Position numbers and translations under genes: made by a program. The notes beneath the pieces are model-generated. The model was not told where the DNA came from, searched no databases, and was given only the letters and a program-made list of their open reading frames with translations. This document shows, one piece after another, positions 36,301 to 46,782 of a stretch of DNA of 64,000 nt. This DNA comes from Lytechinus variegatus (taxonomy: Eukaryota; Echinodermata; Echinoidea; Temnopleuroida; Toxopneustidae), in the NCBI RefSeq assembly GCF_018143015.1, contig NC_054741.1:7946683-8010682 (forward strand), given 5' to 3'. Numbering within the stretch: the first letter of the stretch is position 1; every line of letters starts with the position of its first letter.

Positions 36301-39300
36301 TGTGGACAATCAATATGAAGCATCTCTCGTTAAATGGCGTACTAGGATGGGGTCAATATGCAACATGCAGTCAGTCTAATCAGTGTTTCTTATAAAGAGT
36401 AAAATTAGATTGAGTGTGTGTTTGCATTTTAACAGACATGTATCTGTCAGTATAAATTGGCATGAGTTTGATGGTGTGAGTTTTCATGTGAAAGAAAAAT
36501 ACTCTATTTAGGTCGGCTACGCGTCGTTGAATAGAGTGTCTCTTTCTTTCACTGAATGCGAAATGTCGCATTATTGCACGAATAAGAATACATGTATTTG
36601 CTCTTTGTGTTGTAAAATGCCTTGGAAGTTAGCGAAAATATGAACAAAGATCGCCTGAAGACAGACAGCCAACCTGCCTGAAACGTTGAGTCTACTCTCC
36701 TGCTCCTGCTACTACTCCATTCACCGACTCAGTTCCTCAGTCCCTCCATACACATGTTGTACCATAAACCACTACCGTGATTGATCATACCACCATGCAA
36801 ACCTTCAAACATTATCTGATGTCACCTTTGTCCTGACCTACAATGGTACATTTTGGATGGTACGTGTGCAACGATACAAATGTTTGACACTCAGCCTACC
36901 ATTCGCTCGCATTCAACAAGCTAAGTAGGCATTGTACAAATAGGATTTATACGTCGGAGACAGACCTGTAACATCTTCATCCAAATGACGTAACAATGAC
37001 TTGAACCTTGAACCTCTGCATCAATTTGTAACTTCCCCACATTACCGGCCCATGCCACAACACCCAGTTAGTAAAGCTCTGTCCCTTTATGACATACCTA
37101 TACCAAGCCGCTTGTGATGGTTACAGGCCCGCCGTAATGTGTTCCACCAGTGCCAAGGCTCGTTGTCTTTCTTTGTGTCTTCAAACAATGAAGGGTTTTC
37201 CACTAGGTCATCAGTCATAGTCCCTGGAGCTTGAATTGGTACATGAATCCATACCTTACAAGGTAAATAGAAAATTGAGAGGTGAATCAAGGACTCGATT
37301 GGGCAACATCCAGGCTACCTTAGGCCACTATACAAATATCTATCCAAAAGATCAACAAAGAAAAATAAAGAAACAATAAGAACAAAGTGACTTTGTCTAT
37401 TGCACGTTGTCTTTAGTCTCACAACTTCATGTACTAGAACTACTTCTTGTTTAGGGGTGTGTGACTCACAACCTTCCGGTCTACTCACACTGCAGCTCGC
37501 TCTAATCTAGTCGCATTCGCTTTCCCACCAAGTTCCCAATCCCTTCTGCATTTCAAGGAAAAATTATTGCAGAACTTGCTACTTGTGTTATCGCTCTTGT
37601 TGTATGCTATTCTTACCTTCAAGCTACCAGAAGTTACTGGGTCACACAAGTAAATGAGCTACACCTGGGAATTCTTGCTGAAAGCAAGAATTGAAATCAC
37701 TGTGAATTTGGGCCCTTACCTGGTGATTGCTATGACCCTGCATGTGGCTGTAGAGGCATCTTGCCAGGTTAACACAGTTGATGTTATTCAAGGGCACCAG
37801 GACAGCTGGTAAACTCAGATGGGCCGCATAGTTCAACTCCTGCATCAAGGCAACCTGGGAGTTCTGACGAACTACAGCATTATCAGAGTCTGGCTGAAGC
37901 CATTCTGACAGCTTTCCAACAACCAGGGCGCTCCAATCTATACGTTCAAGAGATTGTAAAATGCAACTGAATTTGGTCTTGCAATGAAAAAAAAATTGCA
38001 GTTTGAGACTTAAATCTAGCAATGTGTACGAATATTTCAACTCCCTGAAAAGGTCTTTGTATATATAGGCCTATGCTTATTCTTAATTACTCTGACATGC
38101 ATGCTGTTTTCTCAAATTTCTCAAATTACTTATGTTAATGAGAAATTTTATAAGAAAAGAAACTGACTTCTATATAAAATTCTACAGCAAAGGTCTTTAG
38201 AGATCAAGTCAAACTACTATACCAATTTTCAAACTATTACCTTTTATGATGGCTCAGTATCCCCTCCTTTATAACAATTGCTTGCTCATATTTGCTAGTT
38301 TCACTATAAAGTCAATCATCATACTTCTGATACATTTATAATCCATCACATGTACTTCTTTAGGACCTTAATACACAACAATGCAGAAGAATATCAATTA
38401 AATTCTTGACATGATTCACTGAAAAGTAAAACCAAAAATTAACAATAGTGACAGTTTTACACCTACCTTGGCTTGGTAACAGTAAGTCCGATCTTGCAAA
38501 TGCTGCCACTCTGTCTTTGGCTTTTCCTTCTACAAACTCTCTCTTGAATCTTGGATGCACGATGGGCATAGCCACAAAGTCAAATCTATGAATTGAGAGA
38601 AATACAAAAGAAAATAATATTTCAAACATACATGTAGGGCCTACAGTGTACATAGTAAATAAAAAAGCAATGTCTTTTCTTTCTCGAACTCTAAGGGCAA
38701 GCTCTCATGGTGGTACAAGGACATGCTACTGTAGAGCTACTAATCACCTATCCGTTGGTACTTCCAAAAAATTTTTATAACATTTCAAAACTTAAAGGGA
38801 TGCTCCAGGCTGAAGATTTTTATATCTAAATAAATAAAGTAAAATTCACAGAGCAAAATGCTGTAAATTTCATCAAAATCAGATAACAAATGAAAATAAA
38901 TAACAAAATTATTGAATTTTAAAGTTCAGCAAAATATTTTGTGAAAAAAAGTTATATGAACGTTGTCATGAATATTCATTAGGTGGGCTGATGATGTCAC
39001 ATCCACACAATACTTTTTCTTATATTATTACTTGAAATCATAATTGTTTAATTTTTTTCATGTATGTGTAAATGATGTGTCTCTATTATGATGAAATAAG
39101 TTACAGCAATAAATAACTAATGCACTTAATCAGTAGTAAATCCAAGTGTTTTAGTTCTTGGTAGAAACATTTTGAATAGACCTAATATAGGCCTAATTTC
39201 ATATAATAAAACACAAAAGAACAAAAGGGGATATGACCGAGTTGGATATGACATCATCAGCCCACCTAATGAATATTCATGAAGACATGCCTGTAACTGT

Positions 39301-40159
39301 TTCACCGGAGTAATGCAAATCTTTAAAATTCAATAACTTGGTTATTGAATTTTACAGTGGTGCTAAAAAGTTTGTGAACCCCACCAGAATATTAACGTAT
39401 TTAAAAGTGTTAAAGTTCTGCCTTCTTTTATTCTAACTTTCTTTTCACTTTTTCCCCTTCAATATCTTTACTTCATTTTTTTTCTCCATTCATCTCTTTT
39501 CTTTCTCTCCTTCATTCTTTCTTTCACCCATTTGTTCACACTCCCTTCAATTCCTTATCTTTCTATTTCCTTTCTTGTATTTTCCTTTATCTTTCTTTCC
39601 TTCTTTCCTTCCTTTTTTCTTTCTTTCTTTCATCCTTCCTTCCTTCCTTTCTTTCTTTCTTTCTTATATTCATTGTATGTGATTCCCTTTTTTTATTTTG
39701 TGCCATGGTCACAAAAGTACATGAAAATATATGAGAGAGGAAAACATTTTAACTAATGTATGCAGGCAGCAGCAGCTAATGCATTTTTTTAAAAAAAGGT
39801 TAGTTATTCAATTAGTGCGGGCGATCGTTGGGGATCGTCGAGTCGAGCGAGCGACTTCGTCTACACAGCCTTCGCCTTCGGACTGCGGTCACAGTCACTC
39901 GCCTTCGGAGTGCGGTCACAGTCACTGAGTCAAGTCTACAAGACTACATCATCATGACGTTTTCTCGATAAATCTTGATCATATCTCCCAGTCCTTGAAT
40001 TGATTTTCCATGCTCAGTGAAAGAATGAATGATAACATTGAAAACAAAAGAATAGATGTGTAATAATTACCCAGCATATGATGCCAGCTGCATCGAATTT
40101 GAGATGTCGGGAACACAGCCGAGGCATCGCCCGCAAGACACATGCTGTTGAGCCGCCAT
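24393..40159 (-). CDS. PRMT5: Protein arginine N-methyltransferase 5
   Basis: Type II arginine methyltransferase, which makes symmetric dimethylarginine on histones and Sm proteins with partner MEP50. Thirteen exons join into 626 codons plus stop (human 637): 40071-40159, 38467-38585, 37720-37937, 37098-37254, 35574-35737, 34564-34725, 34224-34360, 33653-33775, 32721-32896, 31850-31959, 28270-28477, 24880-24944, 24393-24545. Phases match throughout. The N-terminal TIM-barrel part is present ([30 protein letters not shown]). Catalytic features are the [11 protein letters not shown] segment with the PRMT5-specific Phe, GAGRGP (SAM site), and the double-Glu loop [15 protein letters not shown]. 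The C-terminal barrel has [13 protein letters not shown] and WYEWS. The start is [11 protein letters not shown], like vertebrate PRMT5. Nothing is missing, so it should be functional. Confidence 0.97.
25370..25470 (+). mobile_element. Possible LINE 3'-tail fragment
   Basis: 'tacttgacaataaattatcttgaatc' has the look of a non-LTR 3' end with an AATAAA-type signal and a short TTGAATC motif. A similar ending occurs at 27655-27690. No coding part is visible. Confidence 0.3.
26690..27210 (+). mobile_element. Merlin DNA transposon, decayed transposase
   Basis: Plus-strand frames carry the signature of IS1016/ISXO2-type (Merlin) transposases: IDKHVKKGS, then [16 protein letters not shown] and [14 protein letters not shown], then [23 protein letters not shown] and [10 protein letters not shown]. 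These match the DDE-domain order SD-W-AY, NH-F, TNTIE-W. The pieces lie in different frames (a shift after KKGS, several stops), so it is dead and old. Element ends were not found. It lies in the PRMT5 intron between exons 28270-28477 and 24880-24944. Confidence 0.75.
29424..29510 (+). repeat. 21-bp minisatellite, left block
   Basis: Repeated 'ggtccgtgtggctgccgtgt' units, 4-5 copies with little divergence. Belongs to the transposon 29223-31748. Confidence 0.85.
29583..29673. repeat. Perfect inverted repeat
   Basis: 'agtagttgttaaacagttga' and on through 'acaaacatgcttaatt' is matched exactly in reverse by 29635-29672, with a loop of about 15 nt. Arms are about 37 bp. It lies inside the 29223-31748 complex, just before a LINE tail. 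Confidence 0.88.
29700..30040 (+). mobile_element. Non-LTR retrotransposon (LINE) 3' tail
   Basis: Shares an ordered set of blocks with 48605-48855: 'tgtacctgt.ac', 'cattgacagt.a.g.gtcatga.ctgggc', 'gactttgtaaatttctttc' and 'attgtgat..ca.taaagtgatat'. Both are in the same orientation and end at the same point, as 5'-truncated LINE copies do. No open reading frame remains. Confidence 0.65.
30219..31312. mobile_element. TIR element carrying a tandem array of DR1 motifs
   Basis: Ends 'cgtctcacctgc' and 'gcaggtgagaca' are inverted copies. The interior is about six tandem units of 150-190 bp ('aagttcattgaccctaaatg', 'caggatgttcagtgatactt', 'catgaactaggtccata', 'aagttatgatgg'), the first incomplete. 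Five units contain the perfect 13-mer tgacctttgacct, at 30412, 30565, 30727, 30890 and 31082. A GC-rich trinucleotide-like patch (31240-31280) precedes the right end. It is non-coding and nested in the element 29223-31748. Confidence 0.85.
30412..31094 (-). promoter_or_regulatory. Cluster of five perfect DR1 (AGGTCAAAGGTCA) motifs
   Basis: On the minus strand each site reads AGGTCAAAGGTCA, two AGGTCA half-sites spaced by one base, the consensus for HNF4, COUP-TF and RXR heterodimers. Sites start at 30412, 30565, 30727, 30890 and 31082. The motif match is direct; binding or function is inference. Confidence 0.55.
31388..31580 (+). repeat. 21-bp minisatellite, right block
   Basis: About nine units of 'ctgacgtgttggtccgtgta' with a/t variation at the end. 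Same monomer and orientation as 29424-29510. The repetitive frames here (NTSATRT-type on the minus strand) come from the repeat and are not proteins. Confidence 0.88.
33130..33395 (+). mobile_element. LINE C-terminal fragment (probable)
   Basis: The plus-strand frame around 33180-33360 reads [14 protein letters not shown] ... [12 protein letters not shown] ... [13 protein letters not shown]. This resembles the extreme C-terminus of many non-LTR reverse transcriptases (GHV-R, GR---W, DR--W). It is short and lies in the PRMT5 intron between exons 33653-33775 and 32721-32896. Confidence 0.4.
35785..36143. mobile_element. TIR element with one DR1 motif
   Basis: 'gtgtctcgcccac' and 'gtgggcgagaca' form the ends. 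The interior has tgacctttgacct at 35939-35951 followed by a 'ggacggacgacagacgccgg' patch. It is a relative in design of 30219-31312 with a single unit, starting about 50 bp from PRMT5 exon 35574-35737. Confidence 0.7.
36487..36553. repeat. Hairpin, about 25-bp arms
   Basis: 'tgaaagaaaaatactctatt' is matched in reverse by 'aatagagtgtctctttcttt', with a loop of about 20 nt containing 'ggctacgcgtcg'. It lies in a PRMT5 intron. Confidence 0.65.
38792..39355. mobile_element. TTAA-type MITE, right end eroded
   Basis: Begins TTAA + agggatgctccagg. 'atgaatattcattaggtgggctgatgatgtcac' at about 38970 is matched in reverse at about 39245-39282, and 'aaaattattgaattttaaag' is matched near 39325-39345. 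A clean right TTAA end was not found. It lies in PRMT5 intron 1. Confidence 0.65.
39420..39675 (+). repeat. Pyrimidine-rich microsatellite
   Basis: About 250 bp of nearly pure C/T with ttcc/tttc repeats, in PRMT5 intron 1. Frames rich in F, S and L here are artefacts. Confidence 0.85.
39850..39930 (+). repeat. Short tandem repeat, about 30 bp x 2
   Basis: 'cgccttcggactgcggtcac' and 'cgccttcggagtgcggtcac', each followed by 'agtcact', are adjacent copies. Very small. Confidence 0.7.
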
Positions 40160-40230
40160 TGCGTTGTACATGTACGAACGACAGTTATGGAACGCTAAGA
40201 AAGCTATTGTGAATTTTCTATGGGTATTTT
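40160..40230 (-). promoter_or_regulatory. Probable PRMT5 5' UTR / promoter
   Basis: Sequence immediately upstream of the PRMT5 start codon (Met at 40159) up to the repeat-like G/C run at 40240. No TATA box was recognised. Placement is by position only. Confidence 0.4.
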
Positions 40231-40741
40231 TACTATAGAGCCCCGGGGGGCAACCCCGGGGGGGGGGCTACGGCCACTTTTACTTTTCAAGGGCTTTTTC
40301 AAGACGTGCTTTTGCTTTTCAAAAAACAATTTGATTTCCATTGGTTTTTAATTTCGTCAGCATTAATACCTCTATTTTAAAGGACAAGTCCATCCCAACA
40401 AAAACTTGATTTAAATAAAAAGAGAAAAATTCAACAAGCATAACACTGAAAATTTCATCAAAATCGGATGTAAAATAAGAAAGTTATGGCATTTTAAAGT
40501 TTCGCTTATTTTCAACAAAATATGAACGAGCCAGTTACATCCAGATGAGAGTTGATGACATCACTCACTCACTATTTCTTGTAATTTATTATATAAAATA
40601 TGAAATATTTTTATTTTCTCGTCATTGTCATGTGAAATGAAGTTTCATTCCTCACTGAACACATGGAATTCCATTATTTTGATATTTTGTGCTTCAGGCA
40701 ATGAGGTCCTAATCGTCAAATTCGTAAAAATTGAAATATTG

Positions 40742-40950
40742 CACTCTAAAAATTCGAATGTTAAATCAACATTTGAAAGGTTGGAGGCGTGACAACCTTT
40801 TCCAAATGTTACATCCAACCTTGTATACAGAGCTGAATCCAACATTTTAAGTGTTGTATAGAACCATTTAAAGTGGTAAATGCAACATTTAGAAAATGTT
40901 GTCACTCCTCCAACCTTGAATGTTAATTTACATTTCTTGTTTTTAGAGTG
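40742..40950. mobile_element. 209-bp MITE with cactctaaaaa ends
   Basis: TIR cactctaaaaa / tttttagagtg, with internal foldback ('ggttggaggcgtgacaac' against 'gttgtcactcctccaacc'). Copy B of the host element has atattgtataattc where copy A has atattg-[insert]-tgtataattc, so the insertion duplicated TG (2 bp). Confidence 0.88.
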
Positions 40951-40990
40951 TGTATAATTCAAACAATAAAAAACAAAAGATGAGTGAGTG

Positions 40991-42420
40991 CAGTGGCGTA
41001 ACTAGGGGGGGGCATGGGGGGGCACGTGCCCCCCCAATCGGCTGGCAAAAAAAAATCGGGGAAAGGGAGAAAGGGAGAAAAAGAGGGAAAAGGGAGGAGA
41101 AACGTAGTGGGGGAAAGAAGAGATTTAATTGTTCATTATAATGTTATATTATATTATGTTGTATGTTATATTACATAAGAAGCATTTTTTTCATTACTTA
41201 ATGAAACATTATTTGCTTCATTGTTCCTGGTGCTCGCATAGACTGTTTAACGAGATATATAATCATGTTGTACTAAAACCTCCCGTTTTCAAATCAATAT
41301 ACACAAATATATTTCCTCGCAATTCGAGTTATTATTGCTTTATGTAGTGACATATTCTTCTTTTTCATGATTACTTAAAGTGATTGCCCTATTTTAAGGT
41401 CTTAATATAAAAAATTTCCTGTCCGTGCTAACGTTCGCATTAGTGAATTGGTGAGATTTCTGCTCTTCATGAACTCCTTAAATCAGTTCTTAAAATGTCA
41501 AGTTTTCTGACAAACAAGCCTTAGAATGCCCCTCTTCAGGTCGGAATATCCTAAATTTTCAGCTCGCGCTTCGCACTCGCAGTATTTGATTAGTGAGATG
41601 CGTATGATACTCATGATTACAATGATGACTTCAAAAAGTACTTCATGTGTTTAGATGTAATTGTAACAAAATCGGCAAGCGCTTGGCACTGGCATTAGAT
41701 GACTATGGTGAGATAGGTATACTCTTAATGGATTCACAAAAAGCATAGTCCTTAAAATATCCATGTTTGGGGTCAATAAATAAAAAATGTCAGCTCGCGC
41801 TTCGCGCTCGCATCATTTGGTTAGTGAAATACATACGGTCTTAGGGAATACATACAAACAAGCCTTAGAATGCCCCTCTTCAGGTCTAAATTTCCTTAAT
41901 TTTCATCGCGCTTCGCGCTTGCAGTATTTAATTAGTAAAATGCGTATGATAATCATAATTACAATGACTACAAAAGGTGCTTCATGACTGTGTTTAGATG
42001 TAATTCTAACAAAATCAGCAAAGGATGGCACTAGCATTAGATGACTGTGGTGAGATATTTATACTCTTAATGGATTTTGAAATATAGTCCTTAAAATTTC
42101 TCTATTTAGGTTCAATATATAAAAAAAAATTTAGCTCGCGCTTCGCGCTCGCATTGTTTGTTTAGCGACACAGTTACATATCATGATTACAAAAAAATTG
42201 CTTATAATGTCCCTTTTTAGCTCTGAATATCAAAAATTTTCAGCTCGCGCTTCGCGCTCGCATTATTTAATCAGTGAGATACATATCCTGCATGTCCTTA
42301 AAATATCTCTATTAGGTCAGAATACCTGACAACTGAGCGCGCTTCGCGCGCTCCCTAAGTGACTCGAAATTTTTGCTGGTGCCCCCCCCCCCCAATGCCG
42401 TGACCCACGGTACGCCACTG
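40991..42420. mobile_element. 1.43-kb hAT-like non-autonomous element with gcgcttcgcgc repeats
   Basis: Ends cagtggcgta / tacgccactg, with the direct repeat agtgagtg on both sides (40983-40990 and 42421-42428). CAGTGGCG ends and an 8-bp duplication fit the hAT superfamily, though the target is itself repetitive. G-rich and C-rich tracts follow each end. The interior has six 'ctcgcgcttcgcgctcgca'-like blocks (about 41570, 41790, 41905, 42133, 42242, 42338) within two larger repeats of about 330 bp. No transposase. Confidence 0.82.
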
Positions 42421-43439
42421 AGTGAGTGACATCATCGACTCTCTCATTTAGATATAACTGGCTCGTTCATATAACTATTTTGTTGAAAATTAGCAAAACT
42501 TTGAAATGTCATAACTTTCTTATTCTACATCCGATTTTGATGAAATTTTCAGCATTGTGCTTGTCTGATTTTTCTGTATTGATTCAAATCAAAAATTTTC
42601 TGAGGTGAACTTGACCTTTAATTTCTTTCCATTGCATTGATTGATATTATTTTGTGCAAAAAAGATAAAAAGCTCTTTTCTGTGGCGACCCGAGAAAAGA
42701 GAAAGTGTAAGAGAGAATTAGGGTGAAATAATTATGATATCATTTTCTCAATATTATTTCAATTTTTTTTTTCTCTCTCTCTCTCACTGTTTTCATCCGT
42801 CCTCTTTGTTTTCAGAGCAATAAAAATGTCGAAATTTCTGCTCGCTCGTTCGCTTTCTCATAACTTTTTATAAATTTTGTCCAATACGCCCCCTCAAAAG
42901 TTTTAATTGGCATATTATACGCCACTTGCTCGATTTAGTTGGATATTTCTTCCCTTTCCTTTTAAAGCCATCAAATTAGGCTCCAATTAAAGTTTAAGAT
43001 GGCTGTTTCCCACATATAGGTATTTGTTGTTTCATTTTTAAGAGAAAATTTTTCTATGAATGATTTATATCTGATATTATGACTTAGAACAAGACTATGT
43101 TAAGCATATGTTTATCGTTATAAAATGCTAAAAAATGAATATAATATATTTTGTTATTTAAATGTGGAAATGAAACTGAAATAAAATAAAATGAAATAAA
43201 TTCTACATGGATTCTAATCATAGTCGCAAGTAGACATATAAATGGATAAATTGGCCGACGGAAGAAAAAAACTCTATAAAAAAAATAATCCATATTTTAA
43301 TTCCTAATAGATTTAGAGATCCAAAATAAACAGAAAAGTCTATTCGCCATTCACCAAATTCTGCATTGTCTATAATTAATTCAGGCCTGTCGATCTGGTT
43401 TTGTTTTCAAAATACACTGAAAACATTTATCTCTATAGC

Positions 43440-43770
43440 CGGCGGAATGGCCGGGTATAGAGCCCCGGCCCGGGGGCACTCACATATATTGGTCATGCTG
43501 GTGGGGACGTGCCGCTTTGATGACCCCCCTTTTCAGACCTAATTTTCAGTTCTCTATACATACTTCGAATGACAAAATTTCAGTTCAGAAGCCGCCCAGC
43601 CCTTTTAGTCAGTTCCTTAGACCCCCATTTCAGAGTTTCGAGAGGCACACACCCCCATCAAAAAATTATTTGAATGCCCCCCCCTCCCCCGGGGGAGGGG
43701 GGTATAGAGAAATGAGATCCCCATTTTCACATTATGGCGTCCCATAGATTTTTTTTTTTTTTTTTTTTTT
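43440..43770. repeat. C/G-tract repeat
   Basis: Between 'gggtatagagccccggcccgg' and 'ctcccccgggggagg', ending in a 25-nt T run. It shares 'tatagagccccgg' with 40234-40250. Probably a MITE remnant; ends not defined. Confidence 0.45.
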
Positions 43771-44889
43771 GGCAATTGGAATGGCTAGATGGTTGAATAA
43801 AAGGGTTCATGGGTTGCATAATCCTAATCCTTTTTCGATGAATACTGCTTTTTACAATAGGTTTTTCTTTTTTTTCAAAGTTGGGAATGCTTTTTAAACA
43901 ATCGTTTTATTTTCTATCATGAAAGCATTGGAGTGACCAATATTAAATTTTACTTTACGCCCTCTGTAGGCCAAGTCGATCTTTTTTCATAGTTTCCAGC
44001 ATGACTGACAGGGTACGATAAATAGTCCCGGAATATGCCTTAAATGTTACTCTATTCTTTTTTCCCTTTGATATTTTTCATGTGATATCTTGTACCTAAA
44101 TTACTTTCCCACCTAATATTCTATAAATCTGAGTATATTTCATCATAAAGTGTGTAGGAAAGGGGTAGAAGTGTGTGTAATTATTGTTCGTATGCTCGTT
44201 GATGTCGGGTGCGTGGGCCGTGGTGTAGCGTATTGAGTGCGATGTGCCAATTGCGTGTAGACCCCCATTAATTCAGCACGGGACAAACGGCGATGCGAAA
44301 CCTGCATCAGTCAGTGTTTATATTCTATCAACTTACATGACTTAGGGTTTTGAAATGTAATTTAATTGAAAAGTAATTGGAATTGAACATTTCTTCAATT
44401 AAGTAATTGTAATTGGAGAAGGTAATTAAGCCCCTGGCCCTGCCTGCTCCAGATTATTAATTTTGTAAACTTGTATTTTCATGAAAGTGCTTTATTTTAA
44501 TTCTGTTTTTCAGTGACATGATCATTTATGGATATTTCTTTTGATTAAATCACATCTTGTATTTTAGGGTGTAAATAAAAGACAGGTAAGTATCTAAAAA
44601 ATAAATATGAAATATAATTGTATAAAAATCATGCTTATCATTGATCATATGTTAAATGTCTGCCCATTCTTGAAAAGATTCACTGTGAGAGTAAGGTTAA
44701 TGTGGGGAACTTTTTTGTATCTGTATCTCCGTTGACGTACAATCATCAGCATCTGGTTGTCACGTACATTATTTAAGCTTATTACGGTCTTATTCAATGC
44801 CATGGTCGGTGTGAAAGGTAAAATAAAGTTACAGCAAACAATTATTTCATGAAAAATTATTTAGAATCAAGGTTAATTGCCACAATATT
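43771..44889. other. Intergenic, nothing assigned
   Basis: No exon recognised with confidence. A strong donor (gacag|gtaagt at 44583) follows an AG at 44567, outlining a tiny possible untranslated exon, but no start codon links it to eL14. Confidence 0.3.
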
Positions 44890-45205
44890 ATCATATTCAT
44901 AGATCTGGTACACTGCAATAAACTTATCTTTGTGAAATTATGAAATTTTAGATGAAAAGGTAATTCTAATGATCACTTACATAAAGGCATATGTGAGATA
45001 AAATAAGTGTATAAAATGAGTGTATAAAATACCCGACATGCTCATTTTGCTCATTTCTCAGCAATTACACATTTTCCCCAGAGTTACATGTACTTGGCAT
45101 AATTTTTTCATACAAACACATATGGGTGGCCATTTTATTGGATTCTGTTTAAACTCTGAGAACATTTTGAGATCGTTACCATGACTGGTATTTATCCTTA
45201 ATGAT
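44890..45205. repeat. Interspersed repeat, copy 2
   Basis: Second copy of the family described at 16230-16500, in the same orientation. Shared blocks are 'gatctggtaca', 'gggtggccattttattggattc' and 'gagatcgttaccatga'. Confidence 0.6.
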
Positions 45206-45437
45206 CCATGAGTTTGTTCTCTTTCTCAGCCAGGGTTCACTCTTTTAGCCCCTTTTACATTTTCCGCACATAGCTCTCTTAAGAATAAGCCTTGTTTACA
45301 CTTCTATTCTCTTTGCCACCAGTCTTCATCAGCCTACTTCTGTTACCCTCATCTGTCCTCCATACATTGTATCCCCTACTTGATCATTCCTTTTGTTATA
45401 AAAATTCCTTATCTCTATGACTGACTCTTTAGTCATG

Positions 45438-46040
45438 TTAAAGGACAAGTCCACCCCAACAAAAACCTGATTTGAATAAAAAGAGAAAAATTCAACAAGC
45501 ACAATACTGAATATTTCATCAAAATCGGATGTAAAATAAGAAAGTTATGGCATTTTAATTAAAGTTTCGCTTATTTTCAACAAAATAGTTATATGAACGA
45601 GCCAGTTACATCCAAATGAGAGAGTTGATGACATCACTCACTATTTCTTTTGTATTTTATATATGAAATATTTTGATTTTCTCGTCATTGTCATGTAAAA
45701 TGAAGTTTCATTCCTCCCTAAACACGTGGAATTCCATTATTTTAACATTTTGTGCTTCAGGCAAGGAGGTCCTGATTGTCAAATTCGTAAAAATTGAAAT
45801 ATTGTATAATTCAAACAATAAAAAACAAAAGAAATAGTGAGTGAGTGACATCATCGACTCTCTCATTTGGATGTAACTGGCTCGTTCATATAACTATTTT
45901 GTTGAAAATAAGCGAAACTTTGAAATGTCATAACTTTCTTATTTTACATCCGATTTTGATGAAATTTTCAGCATTGTGCTTGTCTGATTTTTCTCTATTG
46001 ATTCAAATCAACATTTTTCTGAGGTGGACTTGACCTTTAA
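45438..46040. mobile_element. TTAA MITE, copy B (uninterrupted)
   Basis: 603 bp: TTAA + aggacaagtccacccc ... ggtggacttgacct + TTAA, with about 200-bp inverted arms and a short AT-rich centre. It serves as the empty-site reference for copy A at 40377-42621. Confidence 0.88.
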
Positions 46041-46277
46041 TTACCCTATCCCTCCTCCCTGGTTGACAAATTATGGATATTTATATTGTAAAACCCTTTA
46101 AGGGATTGGACCATATCCACGAACATACATAACTAAGTCATTGTTATTACTTAAGTTAATTTGAATGTTTGGGTGTTATGAATAAAAATTAAGTTCATTT
46201 GCAAAGACAATCACAATTTCTGTTGAAAAATGAATTAGCCTCTGTCAAGATCAGGCAGTTGAACACAGGACTTCATA

Positions 46278-46775
46278 CCCGGGGGGGGGGGGGGGGGGGG
46301 GCCACTTCCATTCACGAGTGGATGCCATGCGCGACCATGGGGTCTCGAAAAGCACCCTAAACACGTAATTTCCATATTCTGAAAATGCACCCCTTAACAA
46401 GTACTGGCGTGTGAAACCCTACCTTTAACAAGTATTGGAAACAAAACGATACTCTTGGCAATTATTCCCTGAAATGAACCCCTAAACAAGTACAGGAATG
46501 TTTTATTGTTACGGGTCCTTTGGTTGTCGGCTTTACCTTATTTGGTTTAGTACGACCCCACCTTTTACACCTCGCACAAATCTGACTCTAAACACGAAGT
46601 GTTGGGGCAAAAAGGACATCCTTTATAAAACATAATTTTGTTTTATCATCCCCGCAAATTCGACCCTAAACACGTAATTTTACTAGCGAAATAGATACCC
46701 TTTTTTCATTATTTTTGTGTTTTTGACACCCTTTTTACATGTTTTTTTGGTCGCGCATGGTATCCACTCGTCGGG
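46278..46775. mobile_element. 498-bp TIR element with 7-bp target duplication
   Basis: Inverted ends 'cgagtggatgccatgcgcga' and its reverse 'tcgcgcatggtatccactcg' sit just inside ccc...ggg borders. The direct repeat cttcata flanks it (46271-46277 and 46776-46782). The interior repeats 'ctaaacacg', 'aacaagta' and similar motifs. No coding content. Confidence 0.82.
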
Positions 46776-46782
46776 CTTCATA

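Larger units (their letters stand above)
40377..42621. mobile_element. TTAA MITE, copy A, with two later insertions
   Basis: Begins TTAA + aggacaagtccatccc and ends ggtgaacttgacct + TTAA. Long inverted arms of about 200 bp match copy B (45438-46040) closely. Compared with B, copy A is interrupted at 40742-40950 and at 40991-42420 by two other transposons. TTAA flanks suggest a piggyBac-type mobiliser. Confidence 0.88.

Noticed and set aside
39532-39756. Frame rich in F, L and S
   Set aside because: Translation of a TTCC microsatellite.
40991-42420. CRISPR-like array because of regularly recurring GC-rich palindromic blocks
   Set aside because: The genome is eukaryotic, spacing is irregular, and the blocks lie inside a TIR element with target duplications.
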